A DNA stretch of 64,000 nt from Sphingomonas kyeonggiensis (GCF_030812785.1 NZ_JAUSTJ010000001.1:620001-684000), one strand, 5' to 3'. Shown: positions 9,384 through 21,769, numbered from the stretch's first letter. Notes: generated by a model not told the origin, from the letters alone. Program-made: numbers and translations.

Positions 9384-10619
9384 ATGGCTAATCCCGGCGG
9401 CTACACGCGCGGCTCCCCCGGCTATCGGCGCCTGACGCTCGCGATGCTGTTCGCGGGCTTCTCGACCTTTTCGCTGCTCTATTCGGCGCAGCCGCTGCTG
9501 CCGCTGTTCGCCAGCGAATTCCATCTGAGCGCCGAAGTGGCGAGCCTCGCCATCTCGATCGCCACCGGGCCGCTGGCGGTGGCGATCGTCATCGGCGGCA
9601 TGCTCTCGGACAAGCTCGGCCGGCGACCGCTGATGGTGTTCGCGATGTTCGGCGCGGGGCTGCTGACAATGCTCACCGGGCTTGCGCCGGGCTGGAACAG
9701 CCTGCTCGCGCTGCGCCTGCTCACCGGCATCGCGCTGGCCGGCATGCCCGCCGTCGCCATGGCCTATGTCAGCGAGGAGATCGATCCGCGCTCGGTGGGG
9801 CCGGCCATGGGCCTCTACATCGCCGGCAGCGGGATCGGCGGCATGGCCGGACGGCTGGGAGTCAGCCTGCTGACCGAGCTGGTCGACTGGCGCTGGGGCC
9901 TGATCGGCGTCGGGCTGGTCGGATTGCTGATGGCGGAGGGGTTTCGCCGGCTCGCCCCGCCTTCGCGCCGCTTCGTACCACAGGAAGTCCATGCCCGCGC
10001 GGTGCTCGCCGCCGGGCGTGAGCTGTTCCGCGACCGGGCGATGCCCCTGCTCTATGCCGAGGCATTCCTGCTGATGGGCGTGTTCGTCACCATCTACAAT
10101 TATGTCGGCTTCCGGCTGCTCGCCCCGCCCTTCGGCCTGAGCCATGCGGCGATCGGCGCGATCTTCCTGCTCTATCTGCTCGGCTCGGTGAGCTCGACCT
10201 GGTTCGGGCACCTCGCCGAGAAGCGCGGGCGCCGGCTGGTCTTCTGGATCCCCACCGCGATGCTGCTGGTCGGCACGGCGATGACGGCGTCCATGTGGCT
10301 GGCATTGGTGGTGGCCGGGATCGGGATCGTCACCATCGGCTTTTTCGGCGCCCATTCGATCGCTTCGAGCTGGGTCGGGCGCAGGGCGCGGGCAAGCCGG
10401 GGGCAGGCGGCGGCCTTCTACCTGTTCTTCTATTATCTGGGATCGAGCGTGCTGGGATCGGCCGGCGGCGTCGCCTGGACCGGCTGGGGCTGGAGCGGCG
10501 TGGCGCTCTATTGCGGGGTGCTGACGGTGGTGGCGCTGGCGATTGCCGCCAAGCTCTCGACCATTCCGCCGCTACCGCTGTCCGAGGTCACGCCGCCGCG
10601 GGCGATGGGGGCGGACTGA
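9384..10619 (+). CDS. MFS transporter (YnfM-like)
   Basis: A 411-aa inner-membrane protein with twelve predicted helices. The first helix region LFAGFSTFSLLYSAQPLLP and the motif A-like GMLSDKLGRRPLMV resemble the YnfM/bicyclomycin-type DHA1 exporters, whose helix 1 carries the YSxQPLLP pattern. The substrate is unknown. A 17-bp palindrome at 9338-9354 sits in its leader, suggesting local control. Base composition falls sharply immediately after its stop, where the HNH island begins. Confidence 0.92.
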   Translation: MANPGGYTRGSPGYRRLTLAMLFAGFSTFSLLYSAQPLLPLFASEFHLSAEVASLAISIATGPLAVAIVIGGMLSDKLGRRPLMVFAMFGAGLLTMLTGLAPGWNSLLALRLLTGIALAGMPAVAMAYVSEEIDPRSVGPAMGLYIAGSGIGGMAGRLGVSLLTELVDWRWGLIGVGLVGLLMAEGFRRLAPPSRRFVPQEVHARAVLAAGRELFRDRAMPLLYAEAFLLMGVFVTIYNYVGFRLLAPPFGLSHAAIGAIFLLYLLGSVSSTWFGHLAEKRGRRLVFWIPTAMLLVGTAMTASMWLALVVAGIGIVTIGFFGAHSIASSWVGRRARASRGQAAAFYLFFYYLGSSVLGSAGGVAWTGWGWSGVALYCGVLTVVALAIAAKLSTIPPLPLSEVTPPRAMGAD

Positions 10620-10703
10620 GTTCTACGGCGAATCTCGTCACCCTATCGCGGCGCAGGAGCTCTAGTCATCCACATTAATATATTTTGAAAGGCTCGGCCT
10701 CTG

Positions 10704-10733
10704 TTGTGGTCGGTCGTTCTAATCGAGTACTAT
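10704..10733 (+). promoter_or_regulatory. Possible promoter for the HNH-like gene
   Basis: A TTGTGG element (10704-10709), an 18-bp spacer and TACTAT (10728-10733) resemble a sigma-70 promoter and end 30 bp before the start codon at 10763. The surrounding DNA is AT-richer than the rest of the window, so chance matches are more likely. Confidence 0.3.
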
Positions 10734-10762
10734 TCTAGCCAGCACTCAAGTGGAATTTCGAG

Positions 10763-11575
10763 ATGGCGGACCAACTCGGCACCTGCTGCATCTGCGGGAA
10801 TATTGGAAAGCTCTCATTCGAACACGTGCCACCGAAGAGGGCTTTTAACGATAGGCCCATTTTCAATGCCGACATCCACGCCGTGCTTTCTGCGAAATCG
10901 TACGATGAGATGACTGGCGTGCGAAGATCCCGTAGTCCCAAGGGGGCAGGGAGACATACTCTTTGCATACCATGCAATAACAACACTGGCTCTTGGTACG
11001 GGCCCTCCTACATAGACTGGGTTCAGCAAGGCGCCCGGAATTTAGAACTAACCGTCCAAGGCCGCCCATCGCAACCTTTCACGATTCAGCCGCTTGCGGT
11101 CATTAAGATGATAATGACCATGTTCTCTAGTGTATGCGGACAAGATCTCTTTGCCGGGGAGCCTTGGCTTCGTAAGTTTGTTCTAGATAAATCAGCAAAG
11201 GGGCTACCGAAAACGATCGTCCCTCTCGGTTACCTATTATCGGAAAGATCGACTGCCTTTCGGCAATCCGGCGTATCTGGAACCATAAGCACGACGAACA
11301 ATGATATGTCGGTTTTCTCGGAGTTGGCTTTCTTTCCCCTAGGCTACATCCTGAGCTTAGGAGGAAATAAATTACCGGACGAAAGGCCCGTGAGCTTATC
11401 GAGTTTCGCTGGCTATGACTTTGGAGAAACGGCAGAATTACATATTCCGCTTCCGAAGCTCGAGGTGAACTCGATCCTCCCAGCCGATTTCCGTTCTGAT
11501 GAACAGATGCGCTCGGCGTTTTCGACAAATTCCTTAGTTCCTACTGAGGACCGCGGACCAAGGCATCCAGAGTAG
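10763..11575 (+). CDS. HNH-like zinc-finger protein on an AT-rich island
   Basis: A 270-aa protein not recognised by name. The N-terminus has the arrangement CCICG ... LSFEHVPPKRAF ... CIPCNNNTGS, matching the HNH_5 type of HNH nuclease domain (CxxC, EHxxP, CxxCN). Residues beyond about 100 form a domain I cannot place. Codon use is unlike the neighbours (many ATA, TTA, CTA, AGA and AAA codons), and the local GC content is visibly far below that of the flanking genes. Together with the lack of operon partners this suggests horizontal transfer. Nuclease activity is inferred from the motif only; a defence or selfish role is possible but unproven. Confidence 0.75.
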   Translation: MADQLGTCCICGNIGKLSFEHVPPKRAFNDRPIFNADIHAVLSAKSYDEMTGVRRSRSPKGAGRHTLCIPCNNNTGSWYGPSYIDWVQQGARNLELTVQGRPSQPFTIQPLAVIKMIMTMFSSVCGQDLFAGEPWLRKFVLDKSAKGLPKTIVPLGYLLSERSTAFRQSGVSGTISTTNNDMSVFSELAFFPLGYILSLGGNKLPDERPVSLSSFAGYDFGETAELHIPLPKLEVNSILPADFRSDEQMRSAFSTNSLVPTEDRGPRHPE

Positions 11576-11589
11576 CCGAGAGGCACCGA

Positions 11590-12051
11590 CTAGGCGTCGA
11601 AATCCCCCGCCCCCTTCAACACCACCAACGGCTTCAGGCAGGCGGAGGGATTGCCCTCCTCCCCGGCCGTCTCGCGCGTGAGGCAGGCGCTGGCGGCCTG
11701 GACCAGCCTTACGCGCTCGGTATAGCGCCGCGTCTCGCAAATCGCCGCGAAGCTGCCCGAGGACGGGCCATGGGCACCGGTCATCGCCCCGACAAGTGCG
11801 CATTCGCGCTGGATATAGCCGCGCCAGCCGGAAAGCAGCGTGGCGACGCTTTCGGTGGAGAAGTCATTGCCGTGCAATGGCGGAAGCTTCGCAACCTCAC
11901 GCAGCAGCACGGCGTCGGCGCGATCGAGTCGTTTCGCCGCCTGCGCCGCCTCGGCCTGATCGCGGCGCAATTCGTCGATCGACTGGGCCTGCGCCGGCAG
12001 GGTCATGAACAGCGCCAGACCGGCGATAAGGTGGGCAAGTTGTCCTGTCAT
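11590..12051 (-). CDS. Secreted LprI-like (DUF1311-type) protein
   Basis: A 153-aa protein with signal peptide MTGQLAHLIAGLALFMTLPAQA. The mature part has LLSGWRGYIQRECALVG and SFAAICETRRYTERVRLVQ, the W-x-x-Y/R...C ... C..x(2)R-x-x-x-R pattern of LprI N-terminal (lysozyme-inhibitor-like) proteins, with additional cysteines near the C-terminus. An envelope role is inferred. Its stop lies only 15 bp from the end of the HNH island gene, with which it is convergent. Confidence 0.7.
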   Translation of the reverse strand: MTGQLAHLIAGLALFMTLPAQAQSIDELRRDQAEAAQAAKRLDRADAVLLREVAKLPPLHGNDFSTESVATLLSGWRGYIQRECALVGAMTGAHGPSSGSFAAICETRRYTERVRLVQAASACLTRETAGEEGNPSACLKPLVVLKGAGDFDA

Positions 12052-12078
12052 CGACCCTGACTATGCCGAGGCCCTGAC

Positions 12079-12114
12079 AAAATAAAAGAGGGCGCTCCGC
12101 ACCCGGAACGCCCC
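12079..12114 (-). terminator. Intrinsic terminator of etfBA
   Basis: Read on the minus strand just after the etfA stop, a GC-rich hairpin (about 12090-12113, loop near the middle) is followed by a T-rich run TCTTTTATTTT. It is placed to end the etfBA message. Confidence 0.75.
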
Positions 12115-12139
12115 CTGATATCATTCGATCCGGAAAGGA

Positions 12140-13069
12140 TCAGAGCTTCTCGGTCAGCTCCGGGACGATCTTGAACAGGTCGCCAACCAGGCCGATGTCC
12201 GCGACCTGGAAGATCGGGGCGTCCTCGTCCTTGTTGATCGCGATGATCGTCTTGGAGTCCTTCATGCCGGCGAGGTGCTGGATCGCACCCGAGATGCCGA
12301 TCGCGACATAGACTTCCGGAGCGACGATCTTGCCGGTCTGGCCGACCTGATAGTCGTTCGGGGCATAGCCCGCGTCCACGGCGGCGCGCGAGGCACCGAC
12401 GGCGGCGCCGAGCTTGTCGGCCAGCGGATCGATCTGCGCGTGGAACTGTTCCGACGAGCCGAGCGCGCGGCCGCCCGAGACGATCACCTTGGCGCTGGTC
12501 AGCTCCGGACGCTCCGACTTGGCGATCTCGGCACCTGCGAAGGTGGAGAGGCCCTTGTCGCCTTCGCCCGACACCGCTTCGATCGTGCCCGAACCGCCGG
12601 TGGCGGCCGCCTTGGCAAAGGCGGTGCCGCGCACGGTGATCACCAGCTTCTTGTCACTGGTCTGCACGGTGGCGATCGCGTTGCCGGCATAGATCGGACG
12701 GGTGAAGGTGTCGGCACCCTCGACCGAGAGGATGTCCGAAATCTGCATCACGTCGAGCGCGGCAGCCACGCGCGGCGCGATGTTCTTGCCAGTGGTGGTC
12801 GCCGGGAAGAGGACCGCGTCATGCGTGCCCATCAGCGACACGATCAGCGGCGCGACATTCTCGGCGAGGAAATGCTCGTACGCCGCGTCATCGGCGACAT
12901 GGACCTTGCCCACGCCGGTGATCGCCGCTGCCGCCTGGGCAACGCCATCGACGCCCTTGCCGGCGACGAGGAGATGGACTTCGCCAAGCTTCGCCGCGGC
13001 GGTGACCGCCGAGAGGGTGGCGTCCTTCAGGCTCTGATTGTCGTGCTCGACCCAAACCAGCGTCTTCAT
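12140..13069 (-). CDS. etfA: Electron transfer flavoprotein subunit alpha
   Basis: FAD-binding subunit of the soluble ETF heterodimer, which passes electrons from acyl-CoA and other dehydrogenases to ETF-ubiquinone oxidoreductase. The 309-aa length is standard. The C-terminal FAD domain contains [14 protein letters not shown] and [20 protein letters not shown] motifs and the family signature [22 protein letters not shown] overlaps the etfB stop by 4 nt, giving a two-gene operon closed by a terminator at 12079-12114. Confidence 0.97.
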   Translation of the reverse strand: MKTLVWVEHDNQSLKDATLSAVTAAAKLGEVHLLVAGKGVDGVAQAAAAITGVGKVHVADDAAYEHFLAENVAPLIVSLMGTHDAVLFPATTTGKNIAPRVAAALDVMQISDILSVEGADTFTRPIYAGNAIATVQTSDKKLVITVRGTAFAKAAATGGSGTIEAVSGEGDKGLSTFAGAEIAKSERPELTSAKVIVSGGRALGSSEQFHAQIDPLADKLGAAVGASRAAVDAGYAPNDYQVGQTGKIVAPEVYVAIGISGAIQHLAGMKDSKTIIAINKDEDAPIFQVADIGLVGDLFKIVPELTEKL

Positions 13070-13818
13070 TTCGCGACTCCCAGACCCTTGAGCTTTTCGA
13101 CCAGCTCGTCGACCGAGCCCACCTTGATGCCGGCCGAACGCTTGGCCGGCTCGACGACCTTGAGCGTCTTGAGGCGCGGGGTGGCGTCGACGCCATAGTC
13201 CGCGACGGTCTTCTTCGCGACCGGCTTGGACTTGGCCTTCATGATGTTCGGCAGAGTCGCGTAGCGCGGCTCGTTGAGGCGGAGATCGGTGGTGACGATT
13301 GCGGGGAGTTTCAGATCGACCGTCTCGAGGCCGCCATCGACTTCGCGGGTAACCTGCACGCCGTTGCCGCCCAGCTCGACCTTCGAAGCGAAGGTGCCCT
13401 GCGGCCAGCCGAGCAGCGCAGCCAGCATCTGGCCGGTCTGGTTGCTGTCGTCGTCGATCGCCTGCTTGCCGAGGATGATCAGCCCGGGCTGCTCCTCTTC
13501 GGCGACCTTGGCGAGGAGCTTGGCGACCGCCAGCGGCTCGATCTCGTCGTCGGTCTGGATCAGGATGCCGCGATCGGCGCCCATGGCGCGCGCGGTGAGC
13601 AGCACGTCGGTCTCCGCCTTGGCGACGCCGATGGTGACGACGACCACCTCGGTCGCCGCGCCCTTTTCCTTCAGGCGCACGGCTTCCTCGATCGCGATCT
13701 CGTCGAACGGGTTCATGCTCATCTTGACGTTCGCCAAATCGACGCCCGTCCCGTCCGCCTTCACGCGGGGTTTCACGTTATAGTCAAGCACGCGCTTGAC
13801 CGGCACCAGAACTTTCAT
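13066..13818 (-). CDS. etfB: Electron transfer flavoprotein subunit beta
   Basis: Partner of EtfA in the ETF dimer; binds AMP. The 250-aa protein begins [19 protein letters not shown], typical of the family, and has the beta-subunit signature around [24 protein letters not shown]. The ATG at 13818 is chosen over an in-frame ATG 15 bp upstream because GGAGAGG lies just ahead and the family starts at MKVLVPVKR. It is first in the operon with etfA. Confidence 0.97.
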   Translation of the reverse strand: MKVLVPVKRVLDYNVKPRVKADGTGVDLANVKMSMNPFDEIAIEEAVRLKEKGAATEVVVVTIGVAKAETDVLLTARAMGADRGILIQTDDEIEPLAVAKLLAKVAEEEQPGLIILGKQAIDDDSNQTGQMLAALLGWPQGTFASKVELGGNGVQVTREVDGGLETVDLKLPAIVTTDLRLNEPRYATLPNIMKAKSKPVAKKTVADYGVDATPRLKTLKVVEPAKRSAGIKVGSVDELVEKLKGLGVAK

Positions 13819-13989
13819 CGAAATCCTCTCCATCGCTGGAAGAACGGCAACACCCGATCGCTAATGCCCGAGATTCCGGCCAAGTCCACCCCAAACAGTG
13901 ATAGGGCATACCCGATCATCGAAAAATCGGTGCGGGTTGTCGCGCCGGATGGGTACCGCGCATTCACTCGGCCTTGCGGGTGACGCTAC

Positions 13990-14014
13990 GGCTTCCCAAA
14001 CGCACCGGGAAGCC
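13990..14014. other. Hairpin in the etfB-sucC gap
   Basis: GGCTTCCC (13990-13997) and GGGAAGCC (14007-14014) form a perfect 8-bp stem with a 9-nt loop. It stands next to the sucC terminator in the 281-bp gap 13819-14099. No coding sequence is seen in the gap. It could be a second terminator stem or part of the etfBA leader. Confidence 0.45.
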
Positions 14015-14030
14015 GGACGCAAAAAGGGCG

Positions 14031-14066
14031 GAGGAGACCGGGATCCGGCCGCCTCCGCCCTTTTTT
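14031..14066. terminator. Strong intrinsic terminator after sucC (bidirectional shape)
   Basis: AAAAAGGGCGGAGG and its exact reverse complement CCTCCGCCCTTTTT flank a 17-nt loop. On the minus strand this gives a GC stem followed by a T tract 34 bp after the sucC stop. The A tract makes it usable in both directions. Confidence 0.88.
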
Positions 14067-14099
14067 GTCTCAGAACCGGCAATCAGCCGGCCGGCTCGC

Positions 14100-15302
<1,203 letters not shown>

Positions 15303-15426
15303 GGGAACGCGCCCTCATGGTTGTGGCGGGGAGGAGTTTGCGGGTGCCTTAAGCACGACGCGCGCGCGAATCCAAATCTTTTCGCGGTAAATGCGAGTGC
15401 GACGTAATTGCAATAAAGCATAACCC

Positions 15427-15453
15427 GTCACCCGGGCAAAGGGCCGGGGTGAC
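15427..15453. repeat. Single REP-like hairpin between sucC and crtZ
   Basis: GTCACCC...GGGTGAC-type hairpin (outer arms GTCACCC and GGGTGAC around a GC-rich centre). The ends match the GTCACCCC/GGGGTGAC ends of the larger paired repeats at 18.7 and 48.3 kb. It lies in the sucC-crtZ gap (15303-15517). Confidence 0.5.
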
Positions 15454-15517
15454 AAGAAGGACCGAGCGACTCGCATCGCTGGCTGACGGCGGCAGGAGGA
15501 GCGCCTATCTACCGCAT

Positions 15518-16018
15518 ATGTCCCTCTGGATCGGCCTTGCCCTGTTCCTTGCCACGCTTGCCGGGATGGAGGCGTTCGCCTGGGCGATGCACCGCTGGGT
15601 GATGCACGGGCCCGGCTGGTTCCTCCACGAGAGCCACCACCGCGCCCGCACCGGCTGGTTCGAGCTCAACGACCTCTACGCCGTGATCTTCGCCATCCCG
15701 TCGATCGTGCTGCTCCATGGCGGCGTGCAGGCCGGCTGGTGGCCGGGCTTCACCTGGATCGGCGCGGGAATCGCCGGCTATGGCGCGATCTATTTCGGCT
15801 TCCACGACGTGATCGTCCACCAGCGGGTGGCGCACCGCTATGTCCCGCGCTCGACCTATATGAAGCGAATCGTCCAGGCGCACCGGCTGCACCATGCGGT
15901 CGAATCGAAGCACGGCGCGGTGAGTTTCGGCTTCCTCTGGGCGCCACCGGCGGACGAACTGAAGCGCCAGCTGAAGGTCAATACCGGTTTGGCCCGGTTC
16001 CGCGCCAACCCGGATTGA
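15518..16018 (+). CDS. crtZ: Beta-carotene 3-hydroxylase
   Basis: Membrane di-iron hydroxylase that adds 3-hydroxyl groups to beta-carotene on the way to zeaxanthin and related pigments of sphingomonads. The 166-aa protein has the histidine clusters of the family: HRWVMH, HESHH, HDVIVH and HRLHH, set among hydrophobic segments. The ATG at 15518 is preferred over one at 15449, whose N-terminus has no family resemblance. An AGGAGG lies upstream, though at 17-18 nt, which is longer than usual. No other carotenoid gene is in the window. Confidence 0.93.
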   Translation: MSLWIGLALFLATLAGMEAFAWAMHRWVMHGPGWFLHESHHRARTGWFELNDLYAVIFAIPSIVLLHGGVQAGWWPGFTWIGAGIAGYGAIYFGFHDVIVHQRVAHRYVPRSTYMKRIVQAHRLHHAVESKHGAVSFGFLWAPPADELKRQLKVNTGLARFRANPD

Positions 16019-16052
16019 CGGCGCCCCCCGTGCCGGACACATGCTTGCGTCC

Positions 16053-16478
16053 ATGGAGCATCTGAACCTCTCCGAGTCCGAGTGGCGCAAGCGCCTCAAC
16101 CCGGAACAGTTCCACGTGCTGCGCGAGGCGGGTACCGAACCCGCCTTTTCCGGCCGCTTCACCGACAACAAGGCCGACGGCCTCTATCTCTGCGCCGGCT
16201 GCAAGCTCGAGCTGTTCGACAGCGCCGACAAGTTCGATTCGGGATCGGGCTGGCCGAGCTTCACCCGGCCGATCGATCCCGAGAACGTCACCGAGCATGC
16301 CGATGTCAGCCATGGCATGCGCCGCGTCGAGCTGCGCTGCGCACGCTGCGACGGGCACCAGGGCCATGTCTTCCCCGACGGGCCGCCGCCCACCGGTCTG
16401 CGCTACTGCATCAACTCGGCCAGCCTCGATTTTCGTTCACGTGGCGGCAACCACAATGCCGCTAGCGAGCAAGGCTGA
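16053..16478 (+). CDS. msrB: Peptide-methionine (R)-S-oxide reductase
   Basis: Repairs methionine-R-sulfoxide in proteins. The 141-aa protein shows the zinc cysteines CAGC and CARC, the GSGWPSF substrate motif, [21 protein letters not shown] and the catalytic cysteine in RYCIN. The start [15 protein letters not shown] at 16053 fits the family; an ATG 12 bp upstream (16041) is possible, and neither has a clear ribosome-binding site. Confidence 0.95.
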   Translation: MEHLNLSESEWRKRLNPEQFHVLREAGTEPAFSGRFTDNKADGLYLCAGCKLELFDSADKFDSGSGWPSFTRPIDPENVTEHADVSHGMRRVELRCARCDGHQGHVFPDGPPPTGLRYCINSASLDFRSRGGNHNAASEQG

Positions 16479-16528
16479 GCGCCTGATCCTTGTGAGCGGG
16501 CCGAATAGGGCTTAATCGCACTCCCCCG

Positions 16529-18673
<2,145 letters not shown>

Positions 18674-18682
18674 TCCACTTTC

Positions 18683-18788
18683 GTCACCCCCGCGAAAGCG
18701 GGGGCCCATCTCCCGGACGGGCAACGAGCACATCGGTCGTGATTCGGGGATAGCGCACGAGATGGGCCCCCGCTTTCGCGGGGGTGAC
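18683..18788. repeat. Long paired inverted repeat (REP-like)
   Basis: Two 30-bp arms (18683-18712 and 18759-18788) are exact reverse complements separated by 46 bp. Each arm contains its own small hairpin (CCCCCGC-GAAA-GCGGGGG) and ends in GTCAC/GTGAC. It sits between the PBP1A gene and the convergent YgjP-like gene, where it may also help end transcription. Confidence 0.85.
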
Positions 18789-18793
18789 GGCTG

Positions 18794-19468
18794 CTATCTA
18801 CCGTACCAGTGCAGCCCGGCGCCGTTGCGCTTGAGCCAGGCGCGGGCACGATCCGGATCGCCTTCGTACAATTCCGCAACCACGCGGTGAAACGCCGGCG
18901 AGTGGTTCATATGGATGCGGTGCGCGACTTCATGCGCCACCGTCGAGCGGCGGACGAAGCTCGGTGCGAGCAGCAGCCGCCAGCTGTAGCGGATCTGGCC
19001 CGAGGAGGCGCAGCTCCCCCAGCGCCCGCGCGGATCGCCGATCGAGACCTTGGTGACGCTCACCCCGGCACGCTCGGCATATTCGGCGGTTTCCTCGCTC
19101 AGCAGGTCGAGCGCCGCCTGGCGCAGCCAGCGCTCGATGCGCTTCTCCAGCCCCTCGCGCGGCCCGCCACAGAGCAGCTGGTCGCCGATCAGCTTCGGAG
19201 TCCGCCCGGCACCGGTGGCGGGCCAGACGATCTCGACTTCGGCATCGCCGACCGGAATGCGCGCGCCCGGTGCGAAGGGCCGCGCCTCGGGCATCTTGGC
19301 CTGTTGCAGCGCGATCCAGCCCTGCTGCTCGCGCGCCCAGTCCATGCCCTTCTTGAGCGAGGCGCGGGGAGGAAGGGTGAGCTTCACCTTGCCCGAGCGG
19401 GGATCGACCGAGAGCCGCATCCGCCGCGCCCGGGCGTGACGGACCACCTCGATCTCCGCTTCGCTCAA
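18794..19468 (-). CDS. YgjP-like (DUF45) zinc metallopeptidase-family protein
   Basis: A 224-aa protein of the SprT/YgjP type. The zinc site is HEVAHRIHMNHSPAFH (HExxH and a further His), preceded by RGRWGSCASSGQIRYSWRLL, the family's most conserved block. The N-terminus LSEAEIEVVRHARARRMRLSVDP reads from a TTG at 19468 that overlaps the preceding stop (TTGA). No ATG exists nearby in frame without running deep into the upstream gene, so TTG is the best start. The substrate of this family is not known. Confidence 0.88.
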   Translation of the reverse strand: MSEAEIEVVRHARARRMRLSVDPRSGKVKLTLPPRASLKKGMDWAREQQGWIALQQAKMPEARPFAPGARIPVGDAEVEIVWPATGAGRTPKLIGDQLLCGGPREGLEKRIERWLRQAALDLLSEETAEYAERAGVSVTKVSIGDPRGRWGSCASSGQIRYSWRLLLAPSFVRRSTVAHEVAHRIHMNHSPAFHRVVAELYEGDPDRARAWLKRNGAGLHWYGR

Positions 19469-19899
19469 AGCTCGCGGTCCACCAGGTGATGCTCGAAATC
19501 GATCACGTCGTCCTCGCTCACCGTCCAGCCGCGGGTCGACTGGCCGGCGGCGTGCACCGATTCCCGGTCGCCGCTCACCAGATAATGCCAGTCGGGCAGC
19601 GGCTTGCCCTCGCCGCGCAGGCGATAGGCGCAGGTGGAAGGCAGCCATTCGATGTCGCGGACGTTGCGCGCGGTCAGCCGCACGCATTCGGGGACATAGG
19701 CATGGCGATGCTTGTAGTCCGAACATTGCCCCATCCGCCGGTCGAGCAGCCGGCAGGCGACGTTGGTCGCGTGGAGCTCGCCGGTCTCCTCGTCCTCCAG
19801 CTTGTGGATGCAGCATTTGCCGCAGCCGTCGCAAAGGGCTTCCCATTGCGCCCGGTCGAGCTTCTCCAGCGGCAGGTCTTCCCAGAACTTACTGGCCAT
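19465..19899 (-). CDS. YcgN/UPF0260 cysteine-cluster protein
   Basis: A 144-aa cytoplasmic protein with the YkgJ/YcgN zinc or iron cluster cysteines: CDGCGKCC near residue 23, NVACRLLD, GQCSDY and PECVRL, then WLPSTCAYRL. Length and motifs match UPF0260 closely. Biochemical role unknown. Its stop overlaps the TTG start of the YgjP-like gene. Confidence 0.9.
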   Translation of the reverse strand: MASKFWEDLPLEKLDRAQWEALCDGCGKCCIHKLEDEETGELHATNVACRLLDRRMGQCSDYKHRHAYVPECVRLTARNVRDIEWLPSTCAYRLRGEGKPLPDWHYLVSGDRESVHAAGQSTRGWTVSEDDVIDFEHHLVDREL

Positions 19900-19909
19900 T
19901 ATTTACCGG

Positions 19910-20494
19910 TCATTTCACCCAATGGTCGAGCTGCTCCACAAGGGCGGCAGCGTCCTTCTCGATCGGCAACGACGTGATCGGCTTGCCGTCCCCGTCCATC
20001 AGATAGGCAATCTGGCTGTGTCCTACCAGATAGGCGCCGCCCGGGCCGGGCGCTTCCTTCTTGGCATAGACCGCATATTGCTTCTCGACCGCCTCGATCG
20101 CCTTGGGGCTGCCGGTGAGCCCGACGATGCGATCGTCGAAGTTGCGGATGAACTCGCCGACCACCTTGGACGTGTCGCGCTCGGGATCGACGGTGATGAA
20201 GATCGGCACGATCGCCTTCGCCTTGGCGGGCGCCTGCTTGTCGAGCAGCTTCATCGCCTGGCCGATCTTGAGCATGTCGTTCGGGCAGATGTCCGGGCAA
20301 TAGGTATAGCCGAAATAGACGATACGATATTTGCCCGCGAAATCACTGTCGCGCACCGTCTTGCCGGCCTGATCGGTGAGGGCGAAGGGCCCGCCGATGC
20401 GGGCACCGGCCAGCGGCGGTTCGTCGCCGGCGGCGCCGCTGCAACCCGAGACGATCAGTAGCAAAGGCGCAAAGGCCTGAAATATCCTGCTCAT
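19910..20494 (-). CDS. SCO1/SenC family copper-binding protein
   Basis: Membrane-anchored thioredoxin-fold protein, by family probably involved in delivering copper to the CuA centre of cytochrome c oxidase. The 194-aa protein has a lipoprotein-like leader (LLLIVSGCSG), FGYTYCPDICP with the two copper cysteines, FITVDPERD and the copper-ligand His in VGHSQ. The ATG at 20494 is chosen so that the leader starts the protein; an ATG at 20509 is the alternative. It is divergent from the ankyrin-repeat gene. Confidence 0.92.
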   Translation of the reverse strand: MSRIFQAFAPLLLIVSGCSGAAGDEPPLAGARIGGPFALTDQAGKTVRDSDFAGKYRIVYFGYTYCPDICPNDMLKIGQAMKLLDKQAPAKAKAIVPIFITVDPERDTSKVVGEFIRNFDDRIVGLTGSPKAIEAVEKQYAVYAKKEAPGPGGAYLVGHSQIAYLMDGDGKPITSLPIEKDAAALVEQLDHWVK

Positions 20495-20563
20495 GGTATC
20501 GCCAGCCATGATCTGATAGTCCGGGGCTTGCAAGCACTGCCGCTATGGGGTTTGGGCAAACAC

Positions 20564-21181
20564 ATGATCGTTCGCGTACTGGGCGCCGCCGGCGCCGCCC
20601 TGCTGATGCTCGCCGCCGCGCCCGCGTCGGCCCAGCAATTCTCCGACAGCTATAATTTCCTCAATGCCATCCGCGAGACGGACGGCAGCAAGGTGAACAA
20701 GTATCTGGAGAACAAGTCGCTCCGGATCGTCAACGCCAAGGATCGCAACACCGGCGAGGGCGCGCTGCACATCGTGGTGAAGCGGAGCGACGCGGTCTAT
20801 CTGCGCGTGCTGCTCCAGCAGGACGACATCAACGCCAATCTGCAGGACGGCCGCGGCAACACCGCGCTGCTCATCGCCGCCGAGCGCGGCTGGGACGAGG
20901 GCGTGCAGATCCTGATCAAGTACGGCGCAAACGTGAACCTCGCCAATATGAGCGGCGAGACACCGCTGATCCGCGCGGTGCAGGTGCACGACATCAACGT
21001 GGTGCGCGAGCTGCTCGACGCGGGTGCCAATCCCGACCGGACCGACAACGTCACCGGCAAGTCGGCGCGCGACTATGCCCGTGACGAGGCGCGTTATCCG
21101 CAGATCCTCAAGCTGCTGACCGATGCCCCCAAGGGCGGCAAGGCCAGCGGCAGCGCGGCACCGGCCGGCCCGAAGCTCTGA
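20564..21181 (+). CDS. Secreted ankyrin-repeat protein
   Basis: A 205-aa protein with signal peptide MIVRVLGAAGAALLMLAAAPASA followed by four ankyrin-type units (for example GEGALHIVVKRSDAVYLRVLL, DGRGNTALLIAAERGWDEGV, SGETPLIRAVQVHDINVVRE). Ankyrin repeats mediate protein contacts; the partner is unknown and a periplasmic site is inferred. The ATG at 20564 puts the signal peptide at the start, and the in-frame ATG at 20528 adds only a non-hydrophobic extension. Confidence 0.88.
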   Translation: MIVRVLGAAGAALLMLAAAPASAQQFSDSYNFLNAIRETDGSKVNKYLENKSLRIVNAKDRNTGEGALHIVVKRSDAVYLRVLLQQDDINANLQDGRGNTALLIAAERGWDEGVQILIKYGANVNLANMSGETPLIRAVQVHDINVVRELLDAGANPDRTDNVTGKSARDYARDEARYPQILKLLTDAPKGGKASGSAAPAGPKL

Positions 21182-21286
21182 TTGCCGGCGCGAAGCCGGG
21201 CGCACCCCGGCTTCCGCTCAAGCATTGCGAGTGTGGCCTGTCGGCCAAAGTACACGAAGTTCACGCCAAGAGCGGGTTTTGCCGCG

Positions 21287-21769
21287 CTAGAACGCCGCCT
21301 CCGCGTCGGGATCGAGGATCTGGATGACCCGGCGCGCGGCGCGCCGGGCAAAGGCCAGGGTGCATTTCTTCCGGGTTGGCGCGGGCAGGGGAAAGGTCGC
21401 CGCCTCGCGCATCACCGCCGCATCGTAGCGATCGGCAACGATCAGCCCGGCGCGCGCCGGCAGGAAACCCTCCTGCTCGAACGGGCGCAGATCGAATCCT
21501 TCGGGCACCGCCCAGAAGAACCGGTCGCAATGCGCGAGATAATCGGTCCACTTGCCGTCGCCGAGCAGGTCGGCGCGCGAGACCTTGATCTCGACGATGA
21601 CGATGTTGCCGCGCGAATCGATCGCCATCAGATCGGCACGGCGGCCGCCCTCGAGCGGCACTTCGGCCAGCGCGACGCAATCGTGGCGGAGGAGGAGCCG
21701 CGTGACTCCGCGCGCCACATCGGCGGCGATCAACGGGTCTGGCTGAATCGAAACGGCCGGAGAGTTCAT
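21287..21769 (-). CDS. mmcB: MmcB family DNA repair protein
   Basis: A 160-aa protein matching MmcB (formerly DUF1052), an alphaproteobacterial protein linked in Caulobacter to damage-induced repair. It has a restriction-endonuclease-like core: EGGRRADLMAIDSRGNIVIVEIKVS, where D and E-x-K form the likely metal site, then DYLAHCDRFFWAVPEGF. Nuclease-like fold is inferred from this PD-(D/E)xK pattern. It stands alone between the ankyrin gene and the SleB-like hydrolase. Confidence 0.9.
   Translation of the reverse strand: MNSPAVSIQPDPLIAADVARGVTRLLLRHDCVALAEVPLEGGRRADLMAIDSRGNIVIVEIKVSRADLLGDGKWTDYLAHCDRFFWAVPEGFDLRPFEQEGFLPARAGLIVADRYDAAVMREAATFPLPAPTRKKCTLAFARRAARRVIQILDPDAEAAF

Noticed and set aside
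16433..16446. parS-like sequence near the end of msrB
   Set aside because: Only the central TTCACGTGG is kept; too many mismatches in the arms to call.
18794..19846. 350-aa version of the YgjP-like protein
   Set aside because: The first 126 residues are the YcgN-like gene read out of frame; the family begins at the TTG at 19468.
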